DNA of 41,799 nucleotides from the NCBI GenBank assembly GCA_024699595.1, contig JAILPG010000227.1, positions 1 to 41,799 on the forward strand, given 5' to 3'. This document shows positions 32,927-41,783 of the stretch, piece by piece; position 1 is the first letter of the stretch; every line of letters starts with the position of its first letter. Origin of the DNA: Lachnospiraceae bacterium (lineage in GTDB: Bacteria > Bacillota_A > Clostridia > Lachnospirales > Lachnospiraceae). A program made the position numbers and the translations under genes. The notes below the pieces were generated by a model, which saw only the letters and a list, made by a program, of their open reading frames with translations, made no database searches and was not told the DNA's origin.

Positions 32927-33652
32927 TTATGCCTCCGAAACTGTTTCTTCACCATCAGATGCCTCTTCTGATCCTTCGCCTTCGGATGACTCTTCGTCTT
33001 CTGCTGCCGCAGCCTGAGCCACTAAGATCTCCATCTGCTTTGCATACTCCTTGTAGCGCTCAACATCCTCTTCGGATAAGAAGGATTTCTGATATTCCGT
33101 CATATCGTTATAGACATCATTCAGATTGTCAATAACCTCCTTGTGGGCCGTTGTCATCTCGTAAAGCTTGGGAAGCTTGTTAAGTGAATCGGTAAATGTT
33201 GCAGCAAGTGTTCCCGCATTTGCGTATTCACGGTCAAATGACTTGGTGATATCATCTACCGAATACAGCTCTCCGCCTACGGATACATAAGCCTTGTTGT
33301 TCTCAAAGGTTACGTAATCTACCGTTCCGGCTATGGATTTTGACTCACCCGTCGTTTCATTCGTATGTGTTATCTCCACATACTGTCCCACTAAGGATGA
33401 AGCTCTCTGAAGTGACATCGTGCTCGTTAAGTTCTGCATTTCTTCAAGCTCCGAGAACTGTGCGAACTGCGAAATGTACTCGGTGTTCGATGTCGGCTCG
33501 AGCGGATCCTGGTATTTCATCTGTGTTACCAGAAGCTGTAAAAACGCATCCTTGTCAAGAGAGCCGTTGCTCTTTGAGGCCGATTCCGTCTGGGTACTGA
33601 TGGTAGAGGTGTTTGTTATCTCTCCGTTCATTACCGGTGCTGTTAATGCCAT
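32927..33652 (-). CDS. flgD: Flagellar hook cap / assembly protein FlgD
   Basis: The 241-residue protein has the FlgD N-terminal domain (DAFLQLLVTQMKYQDPLEPT, then EYISQFAQFSELEEMQNL), a short beta domain around 100-125, and then a helical region and an acidic Glu/Ser-rich tail (about 215-241) not typical of classical FlgD. FlgD forms the scaffold at the tip of the growing hook and is lost when the hook is finished. The ATG at 33652 follows AAAGGAG, 54 bp after fliK. Confidence 0.9.
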   Translation of the reverse strand: MALTAPVMNGEITNTSTISTQTESASKSNGSLDKDAFLQLLVTQMKYQDPLEPTSNTEYISQFAQFSELEEMQNLTSTMSLQRASSLVGQYVEITHTNETTGESKSIAGTVDYVTFENNKAYVSVGGELYSVDDITKSFDREYANAGTLAATFTDSLNKLPKLYEMTTAHKEVIDNLNDVYNDMTEYQKSFLSEEDVERYKEYAKQMEILVAQAAAAEDEESSEGEGSEEASDGEETVSEA

Positions 33653-33706
33653 GCTCTTTCTCCTTTCTTAGTATTTTTGAAAATGAATATTGATCGTACT
33701 TTTTTA

Positions 33707-35173
33707 TCATGCCCTGTACTGGACGCTGGTACCGCTTAAGTTCATCATCTCAGCTTCGAGTCTCTCTTCATCGGTAAGCTCCGAAAGCTCCGCATCGCTC
33801 ATTGCGTTAAGATCGATGCTCCTCCTGCTTCTCCTTGACGGGGTACCGTTTCCGGACTGTCCGCCGTCTGTCTGATCCCTGTAGAGACCATGCTCAAGGT
33901 TGTAATTTGCAACCGATACGTCGATCTCGGTAACCTTCTGGCCCTGCTCTTCAAAGGTCTTAAGCAGCTGTTCCATCTGGGATGCGAGCACTTCCCTTAC
34001 GCTCTCGTTCTGTACGAGTATGTGGGCATGCATCACTCCGTTCTCGGATGCTATCGATACATTGACTGCCCCGAGTGAAGCGGGATGCAGCTGCATCTCC
34101 ATGGTGGTAGTCTCGGGTGAGATATTGACCCTTATCTGCTCGGTAACCTGGGACATTATGTTTGCGCCGTCCGCATATGAGCTGTATTCCCTTACCGACT
34201 CGATCACTTCGCCGTTCGATCCGATCTCGGTGGTCACAAAGACCTGTGACATTGCATCATTCTGGTTAAAGGAATCGGGGTTTGTGTCGTTTCCGGCATT
34301 TTCTGCCTTTGCGGAAACATTTACGGCAGCCTGTGCATCACTCTTTACGGTGCCTTCCGTGTTTTCTTTCTGGCCCTTTTTAACCGTCTCGTTCTTATCC
34401 TCTGTTTTTACCGGCTCAGTACTTGCTGCCGCGGTATTCTTTACAGGCTCAAGAACAGGCTTGTCTTCCGTCTTTTCGGACAGATCCGTTTCCTTAAGAT
34501 CCTGCACGGGAGCAAACTCCTTAACAGGTTCCTTAATGAGCGCGTCAAGAGCGTCATCGGTAAGGCCAAACTCCTGTTTGATCCCGTCCGTGACTTCGTT
34601 TACGACATCGATCACATTATTAATGCTCTGCAGAAGGGTTTCATTGGTGAGAAGCGACATGGGATCGTCATTTTCCGTAAGGTATAACATAAGCTCCTTG
34701 ATGGAGTCAGGATTTAAAAGATCGAGCTCTGTAAAGCCAAGTGCTTCCATAGCGGCGTTTAACTGCTCGTCGCTTACCGAAAGCTCATCCTTTACAGCAT
34801 CCTTTATATCTTCGGTCTTTTCCGAAACCTTTGCGGATACGTCCTCTTTTGTGTTTGTATCATCCGTGATATTTTTCTTCTCTTCGGTCTTTGAGCTCTT
34901 CTCGGCCTTGTCCGCGGAATCCGAACTGTCCGTGTTGTCATTCTTCAGATCTTTTCTCGGCTTGTTCTGAACCTGTGCGGGCTTTGACTGCTTTACCGCA
35001 TTTACGGCATCCTGCTTTGTGTCAGTGTTCTTGCCTGCGGCCTCGCTCATGACCTTTACGAAGGAATCGTCTTTCTGACTTGCCTGAGTGCTGTTCCCTG
35101 CGATAGATCCGTCTACTCGATTATCAGCACCCATAAAAACTGATTGCAGTTCTTTTATTGATGTTGTAGTCAT
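33707..35173 (-). CDS. fliK: Flagellar hook-length control protein FliK
   Basis: The 488-residue protein has a long, low-complexity N-terminal part rich in Lys, Asp, Glu, Ser and Thr. The C-terminal Flg_hook domain (about 345-430; the MEMQLHPASLGAVNVSI segment is diagnostic) follows, then an Arg/Ser-rich tail. FliK is exported as a molecular ruler and triggers the FlhB substrate switch at the right hook length. The start at 35173 follows AAAGGAG. The 133-bp gap upstream is the largest in the operon and holds a sigma-28-type promoter and hairpins. Confidence 0.9.
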   Translation of the reverse strand: MTTTSIKELQSVFMGADNRVDGSIAGNSTQASQKDDSFVKVMSEAAGKNTDTKQDAVNAVKQSKPAQVQNKPRKDLKNDNTDSSDSADKAEKSSKTEEKKNITDDTNTKEDVSAKVSEKTEDIKDAVKDELSVSDEQLNAAMEALGFTELDLLNPDSIKELMLYLTENDDPMSLLTNETLLQSINNVIDVVNEVTDGIKQEFGLTDDALDALIKEPVKEFAPVQDLKETDLSEKTEDKPVLEPVKNTAAASTEPVKTEDKNETVKKGQKENTEGTVKSDAQAAVNVSAKAENAGNDTNPDSFNQNDAMSQVFVTTEIGSNGEVIESVREYSSYADGANIMSQVTEQIRVNISPETTTMEMQLHPASLGAVNVSIASENGVMHAHILVQNESVREVLASQMEQLLKTFEEQGQKVTEIDVSVANYNLEHGLYRDQTDGGQSGNGTPSRRSRRSIDLNAMSDAELSELTDEERLEAEMMNLSGTSVQYRA

Positions 35174-35217
35174 TTACTCTCCTTTCTTTATTGATGGAGA
35201 CACTTATCAGGTGTTTC

Positions 35218-35261
35218 CTGCGGGAGGGAACTTCCCGCAGTGAACGGATCTATTCGTTCAC
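35218..35261 (-). promoter_or_regulatory. Tandem hairpins in the fliK leader
   Basis: CTGCGGGA (35218-35225) pairs exactly with TCCCGCAG (35233-35240), and GTGAACG (35240-35246) pairs exactly with CGTTCAC (35255-35261). A third, imperfect stem (ACACCT with AAGTGT on the minus strand) lies between them and the fliK start. None has a T-run. All lie in the transcript from either the main operon promoter or the proposed promoter at 35270-35296. Confidence 0.6.
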
Positions 35262-35269
35262 TATAAACA

Positions 35270-35296
35270 TTATCGGCAGGAAATGATAATTACTTA
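35270..35296 (-). promoter_or_regulatory. Candidate internal sigma-28 (SigD/FliA) promoter upstream of fliK
   Basis: On the minus strand TAAG (35296-35293) is followed by 15 bases and GCCGATAA (35277-35270). The sigma-28 consensus is TAAA, 15 bases, GCCGATAA or GCCGATAT, so only one base differs. Transcription would start near 35263 and give a leader of about 90 bases before fliK. Sigma-28 itself is encoded near the end of the same operon. Confidence 0.65.
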
Positions 35297-35306
35297 AGTA
35301 AAAATA

Positions 35307-36179
35307 TCACTCAGGATCCATTATCTTTGTAAGCCTCGAAGCAACCTCTTCATCGATCACGTTTAATATCTTTGCACGCGAGGTCGCATCCATCCTTCCT
35401 AATATCTTTGCCACCAGCTCGAGATTGTCTGTCATCTCCTCAAATACGGCCGCAGCGCTCTTCGGCTTCATCTCGCTGTAGGCCTTTACGTATTCGTCAA
35501 GCTCCTTGTCGGCCTCGATCTGGGTGATCACCTGCTTGTACAGGTATTCGGCATTCTCCGGGTCGATACTCTCATAATACTTTCTGTACTCCTCAACGGA
35601 AGGTGCCTCATCGGAAAATACGACTTCCTCATAGAATTCGGTCTTTACACGCTGGAACTCGACCTGGCTGTCCTCAAAGGTCTTAAGTCTCTCTATCTCT
35701 TCGCGCATCGAGGCGATCTGTTCATCGGCAGCGCTTGTAAGGGTAGAGTTCTTAAGCTTCTCGTTTTCCTTCCTGAGTCTGTCGATTTCCGAAAGAGCAT
35801 CGGCAAGAGTCGGAAACTCGTCCGAAAGATCGCTTTCCTTGTTTTCGCCGGAGCCCACATACGGTTCCGTCTCCGGAAGTATCTTATTTATCACCGGAGT
35901 ATCCTTAAAGATCGGATACAGGAAATTGGAACCGAATCCGCCCACATCGAGCTTTATCAGAAGGCATATTATCGCAAGCCAGATGATGATTATAAGTACC
36001 GTAATGAGAGTGACCGAAAGACCGCCGCCTTCCTCCTCTTCTTCTTCGGCATCAGTATACAGCGCATCACCTGTGGAAGGTTTCTCCGGATTCTGTCCGG
36101 CCTTTTTTTCCTTCTTTTCCTTTTTTTCTTTTTTCTTTTTTGTAGGTTCGTCTTCTATTATCTCGTCGCCTTTAGCCAT
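35307..36179 (-). CDS. YlxF/MotE-like membrane protein with MgtE-N type C-terminus
   Basis: The 290-residue protein has a Lys-rich cytoplasmic N-terminus (14-26), an acidic stretch (44-50), one membrane helix (about 54-77), a coiled coil (about 125-175), and a C-terminal domain like the intracellular N domain of MgtE (MKPKSAAAVFEEMTDNLELV, then ILGRMDATSRAKILNVID). The same layout and position between fliJ and fliK occur for YlxF in B. subtilis; the related MotE of epsilon-proteobacteria stabilises MotB dimers. No magnesium transport is expected, as the channel part is absent. The start overlaps the fliJ end by eight bases. Confidence 0.8.
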   Translation of the reverse strand: MAKGDEIIEDEPTKKKKEKKEKKEKKAGQNPEKPSTGDALYTDAEEEEEEGGGLSVTLITVLIIIIWLAIICLLIKLDVGGFGSNFLYPIFKDTPVINKILPETEPYVGSGENKESDLSDEFPTLADALSEIDRLRKENEKLKNSTLTSAADEQIASMREEIERLKTFEDSQVEFQRVKTEFYEEVVFSDEAPSVEEYRKYYESIDPENAEYLYKQVITQIEADKELDEYVKAYSEMKPKSAAAVFEEMTDNLELVAKILGRMDATSRAKILNVIDEEVASRLTKIMDPE

Positions 36180-36630
36180 TATCGTCCTCTTTAGCCTGTC
36201 CGTATCTGTAGCTTACAAGTTCATCTATCTCCTTGCTCTCGGCAGCCTTAACCTCCTGCTTGAACACTTCAAAAGCATTCTCCTTGAGCTTTTCCTGAGT
36301 CTCCTTCTCCTGCATGGCGATCTTAAGCGCTTCGCGTTTCTGTTCAAGGATCTCCTCGGCACGCCTCAGGTTTTCCTTCTGGATCTCTATCTGATACTCC
36401 ATTATCTCTATCGCCTGAGTGGTCTCCTTGATTTCAAGGATCGACAGACTGTCGTTGTAAAGGGATCTGAGCCGCTCTTCATATGCTTCTTTTCTGCCGT
36501 ATAGGGTATTTAATTTTTCCTCTTCCTCATTTACGACACTGCTTGCCATGGCAAAATCATTCTTTGCCTGTGTTTCCAGCTTTTCCTTAAGATTCAGGAT
36601 GTTCTGCATCCTGTATATGAATCTGGCCAT
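36172..36630 (-). CDS. fliJ: Flagellar export chaperone escort FliJ
   Basis: The 152-residue protein is nearly all alpha-helical coiled coil with the FliJ N-terminus (FIYRMQNILNLKEKLETQAK). FliJ is the stalk of the export ATPase ring, contacting FliI and FlhA. It follows fliI by 14 bp and overlaps the next gene by eight bases, with AGGGTGAG before the ATG at 36630. Confidence 0.9.
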   Translation of the reverse strand: MARFIYRMQNILNLKEKLETQAKNDFAMASSVVNEEEEKLNTLYGRKEAYEERLRSLYNDSLSILEIKETTQAIEIMEYQIEIQKENLRRAEEILEQKREALKIAMQEKETQEKLKENAFEVFKQEVKAAESKEIDELVSYRYGQAKEDDNG

Positions 36631-36644
36631 ATCTCACCCTGATA

Positions 36645-37946
36645 TCACTCAAAGATCTCTTCAAGAAGCTTCAGTTCGTCTTCGAAGGAATATTTCGAAT
36701 CAACGTCCTGTTTAAGATACTCATTGACTTTTCCGATTTTTTCTATCGCATAGTCTATCGAGGGGTTAGCTCCCGATTTGTACGCGCCTATGTTTATAAG
36801 ATCCTCTGCCTCGTTATAGGTTGCCAGAACGTTTTTCAGTCTTCCCGCGGCAGCCTTGTGTTCCTTGGTCGCTATCTGGCTCATGCATCTTGAAATACTC
36901 TGCAAAATGTCGATCGCAGGATAATGATTCTTATGCGCAAGCTTTCTGTTTAACATTATATGTCCGTCAAGGATACCTCTTGCGGTATCCGTTATCGGCT
37001 CGTTAAAATCATCACCGTCCACAAGCACGGTATAAAGCCCCGTGATCGAACCCGTCTCGGAATTTCCTGCTCTTTCCAAAAGCTTTGGCATCTCCGAATA
37101 CACGCTCGGGGGATAGCCTCTCGTAACGGGCGGTTCTCCGCTTGCAAGCCCTATCTCTCTCTGTGCCATCGAAAAACGTGTCAGCGAATCCATCATTAAG
37201 AGCACGTCCTTGCCCTTGTCCCTGAAGTATTCAGCAAGTGCGGTCGCGGTCATGGCGGCTTTTTTTCTTACAAGGGCAGGCTTGTCGGAGGTGGCCACGA
37301 CAACGATCGATCGTTTCATACCTTCCTCTCCGAGGTCCCTCTCTATGAATTCCCTGACCTCTCTTCCGCGCTCTCCGATCAGGGCTATTATGTTGATGTC
37401 AGCCTTGGTGTTTCTTGCAAACATTCCAAGCAGTGTACTCTTTCCAACGCCGGAGCCCGCAAATATACCGATCCTCTGGCCTTTTCCTATGGTCATGATA
37501 CCGTCCACGGCCTTTACGCCAAGCGGAAGCGGCGTGTCTATGATGACCCTCTTTAGCGGATCCGGAGGAGGGGCGTCTACGGGATAGGTCCCTTCACTTA
37601 CTATCTCGCTGCCGTCAACCGGCCTTCCGAGTCCGTCGAGACATTTACCGAGCATCCCTTCTCCGACATTTACGGTGAGCGGGAAGCCCATGTTTTCGAC
37701 TATGCATCCGTAACCTATGCCATCCGTAGTCTCGTAAGGCATGAGCAGGGTCCTGTTATCCCTAAATCCCACGACCTCGGCAGTTACAAAAAGTCCCTGT
37801 GCTTTGTCTGTCATTATGCGGCAGAGATCATTAAGCTTTGCATCGGGACCTATGGACTCTATCGTCAGACCGACAACGTTGACAACCTTGCCCAGTCTTT
37901 TAAAATATGTTTTTTCAAGTGCGGCTTGATACTTCGAACCGTTCAT
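36645..37946 (-). CDS. fliI: Flagellum-specific export ATPase FliI
   Basis: The 433-residue protein is an F1-beta-type ATPase with Walker A GSGVGKST at 164-171, GERGREV at 191-197, and Walker B VLLMMDSLTR with Asp-253. FliI forms the hexameric ATPase below the export gate and works with FliH and FliJ. The N-terminal 20 residues that bind FliH are present. The ATG at 37946 has AAGGATG upstream, 21 bp after fliH. Confidence 0.97.
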   Translation of the reverse strand: MNGSKYQAALEKTYFKRLGKVVNVVGLTIESIGPDAKLNDLCRIMTDKAQGLFVTAEVVGFRDNRTLLMPYETTDGIGYGCIVENMGFPLTVNVGEGMLGKCLDGLGRPVDGSEIVSEGTYPVDAPPPDPLKRVIIDTPLPLGVKAVDGIMTIGKGQRIGIFAGSGVGKSTLLGMFARNTKADINIIALIGERGREVREFIERDLGEEGMKRSIVVVATSDKPALVRKKAAMTATALAEYFRDKGKDVLLMMDSLTRFSMAQREIGLASGEPPVTRGYPPSVYSEMPKLLERAGNSETGSITGLYTVLVDGDDFNEPITDTARGILDGHIMLNRKLAHKNHYPAIDILQSISRCMSQIATKEHKAAAGRLKNVLATYNEAEDLINIGAYKSGANPSIDYAIEKIGKVNEYLKQDVDSKYSFEDELKLLEEIFE

Positions 37947-37967
37947 ACCACATCCTTCATCATCGCA

Positions 37968-38819
37968 TCACTCATCATGATATGATAAAAGCCTCAATTC
38001 CTTCTTTAAAAGTGAGAGCTCCGTTCCCAGACCACAGTCATATATCCCGCTCTCGCATTCCACAAAACAATCCGAACTTCCGAGTGTCACATCTTCTATG
38101 ACCTCAAGAGAATCAATGCCGCCCACGCAGTTTAGCAGGTCGTCCCTGTAGGCACTTACATAGGCGAAATCACTCGAGGAAACATGCACCATGAAATTCT
38201 TTCCGCCCTCGACGCTTCTTATGGTGTCCTTTAAAAGGTTCATTATCACGCCCGTTTCATTTTCGAGCGATATTCCGAGCACGTGGCTGTATATCCCTGT
38301 AAGGGTCTCTACGAGCACCGGTTCCAGTTCCTCGTATTTTTTCTCGTACTGTCTTTCGAGCTCTTCTTTTTCCTGCAAAAGCTCCGCTTTCATGGCGTCT
38401 ATATCCGCCATTCCCGCGTCGTAACCCGCTCTGTAGCCTTCATCATGGCCCGCTGTGATCGATTCGTTCTTAAGATCCTGCGCTTCTCTTTCGGCTGCGG
38501 AAAGAATCCTCTCTCTCTCTTCTCCGGCAGCGCCTAAGATGCTTTCGGCATCCTCGTTGGCACGTGCGATGATCTCCGATGCGCTCTCCTTGGCCTGTGC
38601 CACCGCCTCCGGATCTGCATCCGGATCATTTAAGAGAGCTTCCACCTGCTCAGCTTCGAGGCCTTCGGAAAAGCCGTCCGCAAAGTCCTCCTCTTTTTCC
38701 ATTTCAAGGATCTCGGTAAGCTTCTGTATCTTCTCGGCGATGAGGTCGTTGGAATTGATCATCCTCTTGCCATCGCCCTTTACTATTATCGAACTCGATT
38801 TAAGCAGATTCTTAGACAA
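37968..38819 (-). CDS. fliH: Flagellar export ATPase regulator FliH
   Basis: The 283-residue protein has an N-terminal variable part, a long Ala/Glu-rich helical region with spaced small residues (about 75-165), and a V/A-ATPase E-subunit-like C-terminal domain (about 175-275). FliH dimers bind FliI, restrain its ATPase and link it to the C-ring. The start is a TTG at 38819, inside the last codons of fliG, with GGAGGTGA upstream; an ATG 19 codons later is the alternative. The family often starts with KSSSIIVK-like residues, which supports the TTG. Confidence 0.88.
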   Translation of the reverse strand: MSKNLLKSSSIIVKGDGKRMINSNDLIAEKIQKLTEILEMEKEEDFADGFSEGLEAEQVEALLNDPDADPEAVAQAKESASEIIARANEDAESILGAAGEERERILSAAEREAQDLKNESITAGHDEGYRAGYDAGMADIDAMKAELLQEKEELERQYEKKYEELEPVLVETLTGIYSHVLGISLENETGVIMNLLKDTIRSVEGGKNFMVHVSSSDFAYVSAYRDDLLNCVGGIDSLEVIEDVTLGSSDCFVECESGIYDCGLGTELSLLKKELRLLSYHDE

Positions 38820-39843
38820 CTATCTCGTCACCTCCGCCACGGGAAATAACGATCTCAGCGCCTTCCTCAAGCTTCCTGATGGTGTTGACGATCTTCTGCT
38901 GTGCTTCTTCAACATCCTTCATACGCACAGGACCCATGAATTCCATATCTTCCTTGATCATGGCTGCAAGACGGGACGAAAGGTTCTTGAATATAGCACC
39001 CTGCACTTCCTCGTTCGCGCCCTTTAATGCGATAGCAAGATCACTGTTGTCAACATCCCTGAGTACTCTCTGGATAGCCCTGTCATCAAGCAGCAGGATA
39101 TCTTCGAATACGAACATCTTCTTTCTGATCTCGTCGGCAAGCTCGGGCTCGTCGATCTCGAGAGTCTCCATGATATGTTTCTCTGTACTTCTGTCTACGG
39201 TATTTAATATCTCCACTATCGAATCCACACCGCCGATAATGGTGTAATCCTGGTTTACCAGGCTTGAAAGCTTTCCTTCGAGTATCTTTTCCACATCCTT
39301 TATTACATCCGGAGACGTTCTGTCCATCAGAGCTATACGCTTTGCAACATCCGACTGGCTGTCAGGCGGCAGAGACGAGAGTATCATGGCTGCCTGTGAA
39401 GGCGAAAGGTATGAAAGTATCAGGGCTATGGTCTGAGGATGCTCGTCCTGTATGAAGTTTAAGACCTGTGAAGCCTCTGTCTTTCTGATGAACTCGAAAG
39501 GCTTTACCTGCAGCGATGCCGTCAGCTTTCCGATAACATCGTTTGCCTTCTCCTCTCCGAGAGCCTTTTCCAGAAGCTCCTTGGCGTATCCGATACCGCC
39601 CTCTGCGATATACTGCTGTGCAAGGCAGACCTGGTAGAACTCCTCTATCACCATTTCCTTTGCCTGGGGCGTCACACTCCTGGTATTGGCTATTTCCAGA
39701 GTCAGTTCCTCGATTTCCTCTTCCTTGAGATACTTGAATATCAGCGCTGATCTTTCGGGCCCGAGCGCTATCAGTAGGATCGCGCTCTTCTGAAGACCGG
39801 TAATGACTTCTTCACGCTGTGTATTCTGATTGTGACCTGCCAT
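38812..39843 (-). CDS. fliG: Flagellar motor switch protein FliG
   Basis: The 343-residue protein has the three FliG domains: N-terminal FliF-binding (1-100), the middle domain with EHPQ at 134-137 and the GG hinge at 204-205, and the C-terminal torque domain with the charged helix (about 238-265, KKMFVFEDILLLDDRAIQRV). FliG receives torque from MotA. The ATG at 39843 has GGGGGTAGG upstream, three bases after fliF, and its end overlaps fliH by eight bases. Confidence 0.97.
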   Translation of the reverse strand: MAGHNQNTQREEVITGLQKSAILLIALGPERSALIFKYLKEEEIEELTLEIANTRSVTPQAKEMVIEEFYQVCLAQQYIAEGGIGYAKELLEKALGEEKANDVIGKLTASLQVKPFEFIRKTEASQVLNFIQDEHPQTIALILSYLSPSQAAMILSSLPPDSQSDVAKRIALMDRTSPDVIKDVEKILEGKLSSLVNQDYTIIGGVDSIVEILNTVDRSTEKHIMETLEIDEPELADEIRKKMFVFEDILLLDDRAIQRVLRDVDNSDLAIALKGANEEVQGAIFKNLSSRLAAMIKEDMEFMGPVRMKDVEEAQQKIVNTIRKLEEGAEIVISRGGGDEIVV

Positions 39844-39846
39844 TTC

Positions 39847-41454
39847 CTACCCCCAATCGTCACTCAGCCAGTTTCTTAAAAGTGCGGCAGCCGCATCCGG
39901 GTTGTCATCCACAAACTTCTCCACCATGAGCCTGATCTCTGATTTGGATTCCAGTTCTATATCTTCCACGTTCGCTTCCTGCGTGGACTCTAAGAGGTCT
40001 TCCACCGAAAGCTCTTCTTCCTGCGGTATCTCTTCTTTTTCCCTTCTGAGTGATGAGAATACCACGAATCCGAGCAGTGCAAGTATGAGCACTATGAGGA
40101 AGATCTGTGCGACATCCGCTGCATCGACCCTGAAGCCTTCCGATGCCTGGAATATCGGAACATCATATGCGATTATCGAAATATTTGCCTGGGGTATTCC
40201 CGTGGCATTTGCCACAAGGCCGACCATTTCGTCGTCCACGGTTTTTCTCTTCATTTCCGAATTCTCGGCGATGAACTCATCAAATGTTATGCCGTCAAGA
40301 ACGCCCTGGTTCTTAAGCTCGTCTTCCTTGTAGATCACATAGTGTGATGCCGTTATAGCGATGGACGACCCGTTGTAGTCTATGGTTCCCGGCGGAGTCG
40401 ACTTATCGGTGATCTTTTCTCCCGGCAGATAGTCTCTGGATTCCTCGGTAACGGAATATCTTGAGCTTCCATCATCCTCGATCACGTAAGTGGTCTCCTC
40501 GGTATTTGTATCGGTTCCGGGTATTCCTGAAACGGCGCCGTATCCTTCAGCCTCATAGGTGTCCGAATGTGATATGACATTGGCCCCGTTCTCGTCCGCC
40601 TGTGTATAGGTATGAGTAGTCTCGTTCTGGGATGAAAAGTCCATCTTGAGGGTCGTTGCGACCTTGACATCCTCATAGAGGTTTGAGCCCAAAAGAACCT
40701 GAGTCACTTCCTGCTTAACGAGTCTCTCCGCTTCATTCTTAAGCTGGATCTGTGTCGTGGCGTTTACCGTATTCGATGCTATCACCGAATCCGCGCCCGA
40801 AAACAGCAGATTTCCGTTTGAATCTATTATAGTTATGTTCTCGGTCGTCTTGTTGCCGAGAGCCGTAGCGATGTTCTTTGCAAAATTTTCGGCTACGCCG
40901 TTCTCAAGCTCCTCATTGAGATCGAGCATAACGCTTGCGTAGGATTCCTCCTTCTGGGCAAGGAGTGTTCCGTCATCATCGGGTATCGAAAGCGTAACAT
41001 AAGCTGCCTTGACCGCAGGAACCGACTCCATGATCTCCTGAAGATGGGATTCCTGATACAGCTTGTAGGTCTTGGCCTTGTCCGATTCCGTCGTTGAAAA
41101 TCCTCCGGAAAGAGCGCTCTCAAGTGAATAGCTCTGTGCAGGATATCCGTTTGCTCCGAGAAGGAGCGTCGCTCTTGAGAGGTTTTCTTTTTCCACCGAA
41201 ATGATGAGTCCGTCATCGGTTATCTCATAGCCAATGTTCTCCCCCTCAAGAAGACTTGTGATCTCAGACGCCTCCTTGGTGCTCTCGCAGTTTATGAGTG
41301 TAGTGTACTGGGGTCTTGTAAGGACTGTCGCCAGTATCGCCAGTGCCAGTACGACTCCTGCCACGGCGCTGATTATTATGGTCTTCTGTTTTGCTGTAAA
41401 CTTATTCCACCAATCAAGGATCCGTTTAGGGATCTCTCTTAATCTGTCAGCCAC
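39847..41454 (-). CDS. fliF: Flagellar MS-ring protein FliF
   Basis: The 535-residue protein has two membrane helices (about 26-46 and 448-468), the YscJ/FliF ring-building motifs between them, and a C-terminal FliG-binding segment (510-535, NPDAAAALLRNWLSDD). FliF forms the MS ring, the base on which the motor is built. The start is a GTG at 41454 with AAGGGAG upstream, 11 bp after fliE. Confidence 0.97.
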   Translation of the reverse strand: MADRLREIPKRILDWWNKFTAKQKTIIISAVAGVVLALAILATVLTRPQYTTLINCESTKEASEITSLLEGENIGYEITDDGLIISVEKENLSRATLLLGANGYPAQSYSLESALSGGFSTTESDKAKTYKLYQESHLQEIMESVPAVKAAYVTLSIPDDDGTLLAQKEESYASVMLDLNEELENGVAENFAKNIATALGNKTTENITIIDSNGNLLFSGADSVIASNTVNATTQIQLKNEAERLVKQEVTQVLLGSNLYEDVKVATTLKMDFSSQNETTHTYTQADENGANVISHSDTYEAEGYGAVSGIPGTDTNTEETTYVIEDDGSSRYSVTEESRDYLPGEKITDKSTPPGTIDYNGSSIAITASHYVIYKEDELKNQGVLDGITFDEFIAENSEMKRKTVDDEMVGLVANATGIPQANISIIAYDVPIFQASEGFRVDAADVAQIFLIVLILALLGFVVFSSLRREKEEIPQEEELSVEDLLESTQEANVEDIELESKSEIRLMVEKFVDDNPDAAAALLRNWLSDDWG

Positions 41455-41465
41455 TTTTTACTCCC

Positions 41466-41783
41466 TTATACCTGAATCTGTATGAGTTCCTTGTATGCTT
41501 CTATGAACTTATCCCTGAGTGTCGTTGTATAGCTTAATGCCGTCTGGGCCTTTGCTGCTGCGATCGCCATATCATGGGTATTTTCCGAAAGGCCGAGGGC
41601 GAATTTCATTTCCTCTTCTTCCTGGTCAAGCAGCAGGTTGTTCGTCTCGTTTAAGTTTCCGAGTGCCGACTTGAACATTGAAGAAAAGCTGTCGTCGATA
41701 TCCTTTCCCTTTCTTGTGGAAGCGTTCTGTGCCGCGTTTGCTATCGCATTTGAACTTACATTGAGCAAAGAAGAAATATCCAT
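41466..41783 (-). CDS. fliE: Flagellar MS-ring to rod adaptor FliE
   Basis: The 105-residue protein matches FliE, with the C-terminal block FALGLSENTHDMAIAAAKAQ, the TALSYTTTLRDKFIEAYKEL segment and end IQV. FliE joins the MS ring and export gate to the proximal rod. The ATG at 41783 has GGAGGT upstream. Only 16 bases remain to the right edge, so its usual upstream partners flgB and flgC are not seen. Confidence 0.95.
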   Translation of the reverse strand: MDISSLLNVSSNAIANAAQNASTRKGKDIDDSFSSMFKSALGNLNETNNLLLDQEEEEMKFALGLSENTHDMAIAAAKAQTALSYTTTLRDKFIEAYKELIQIQV

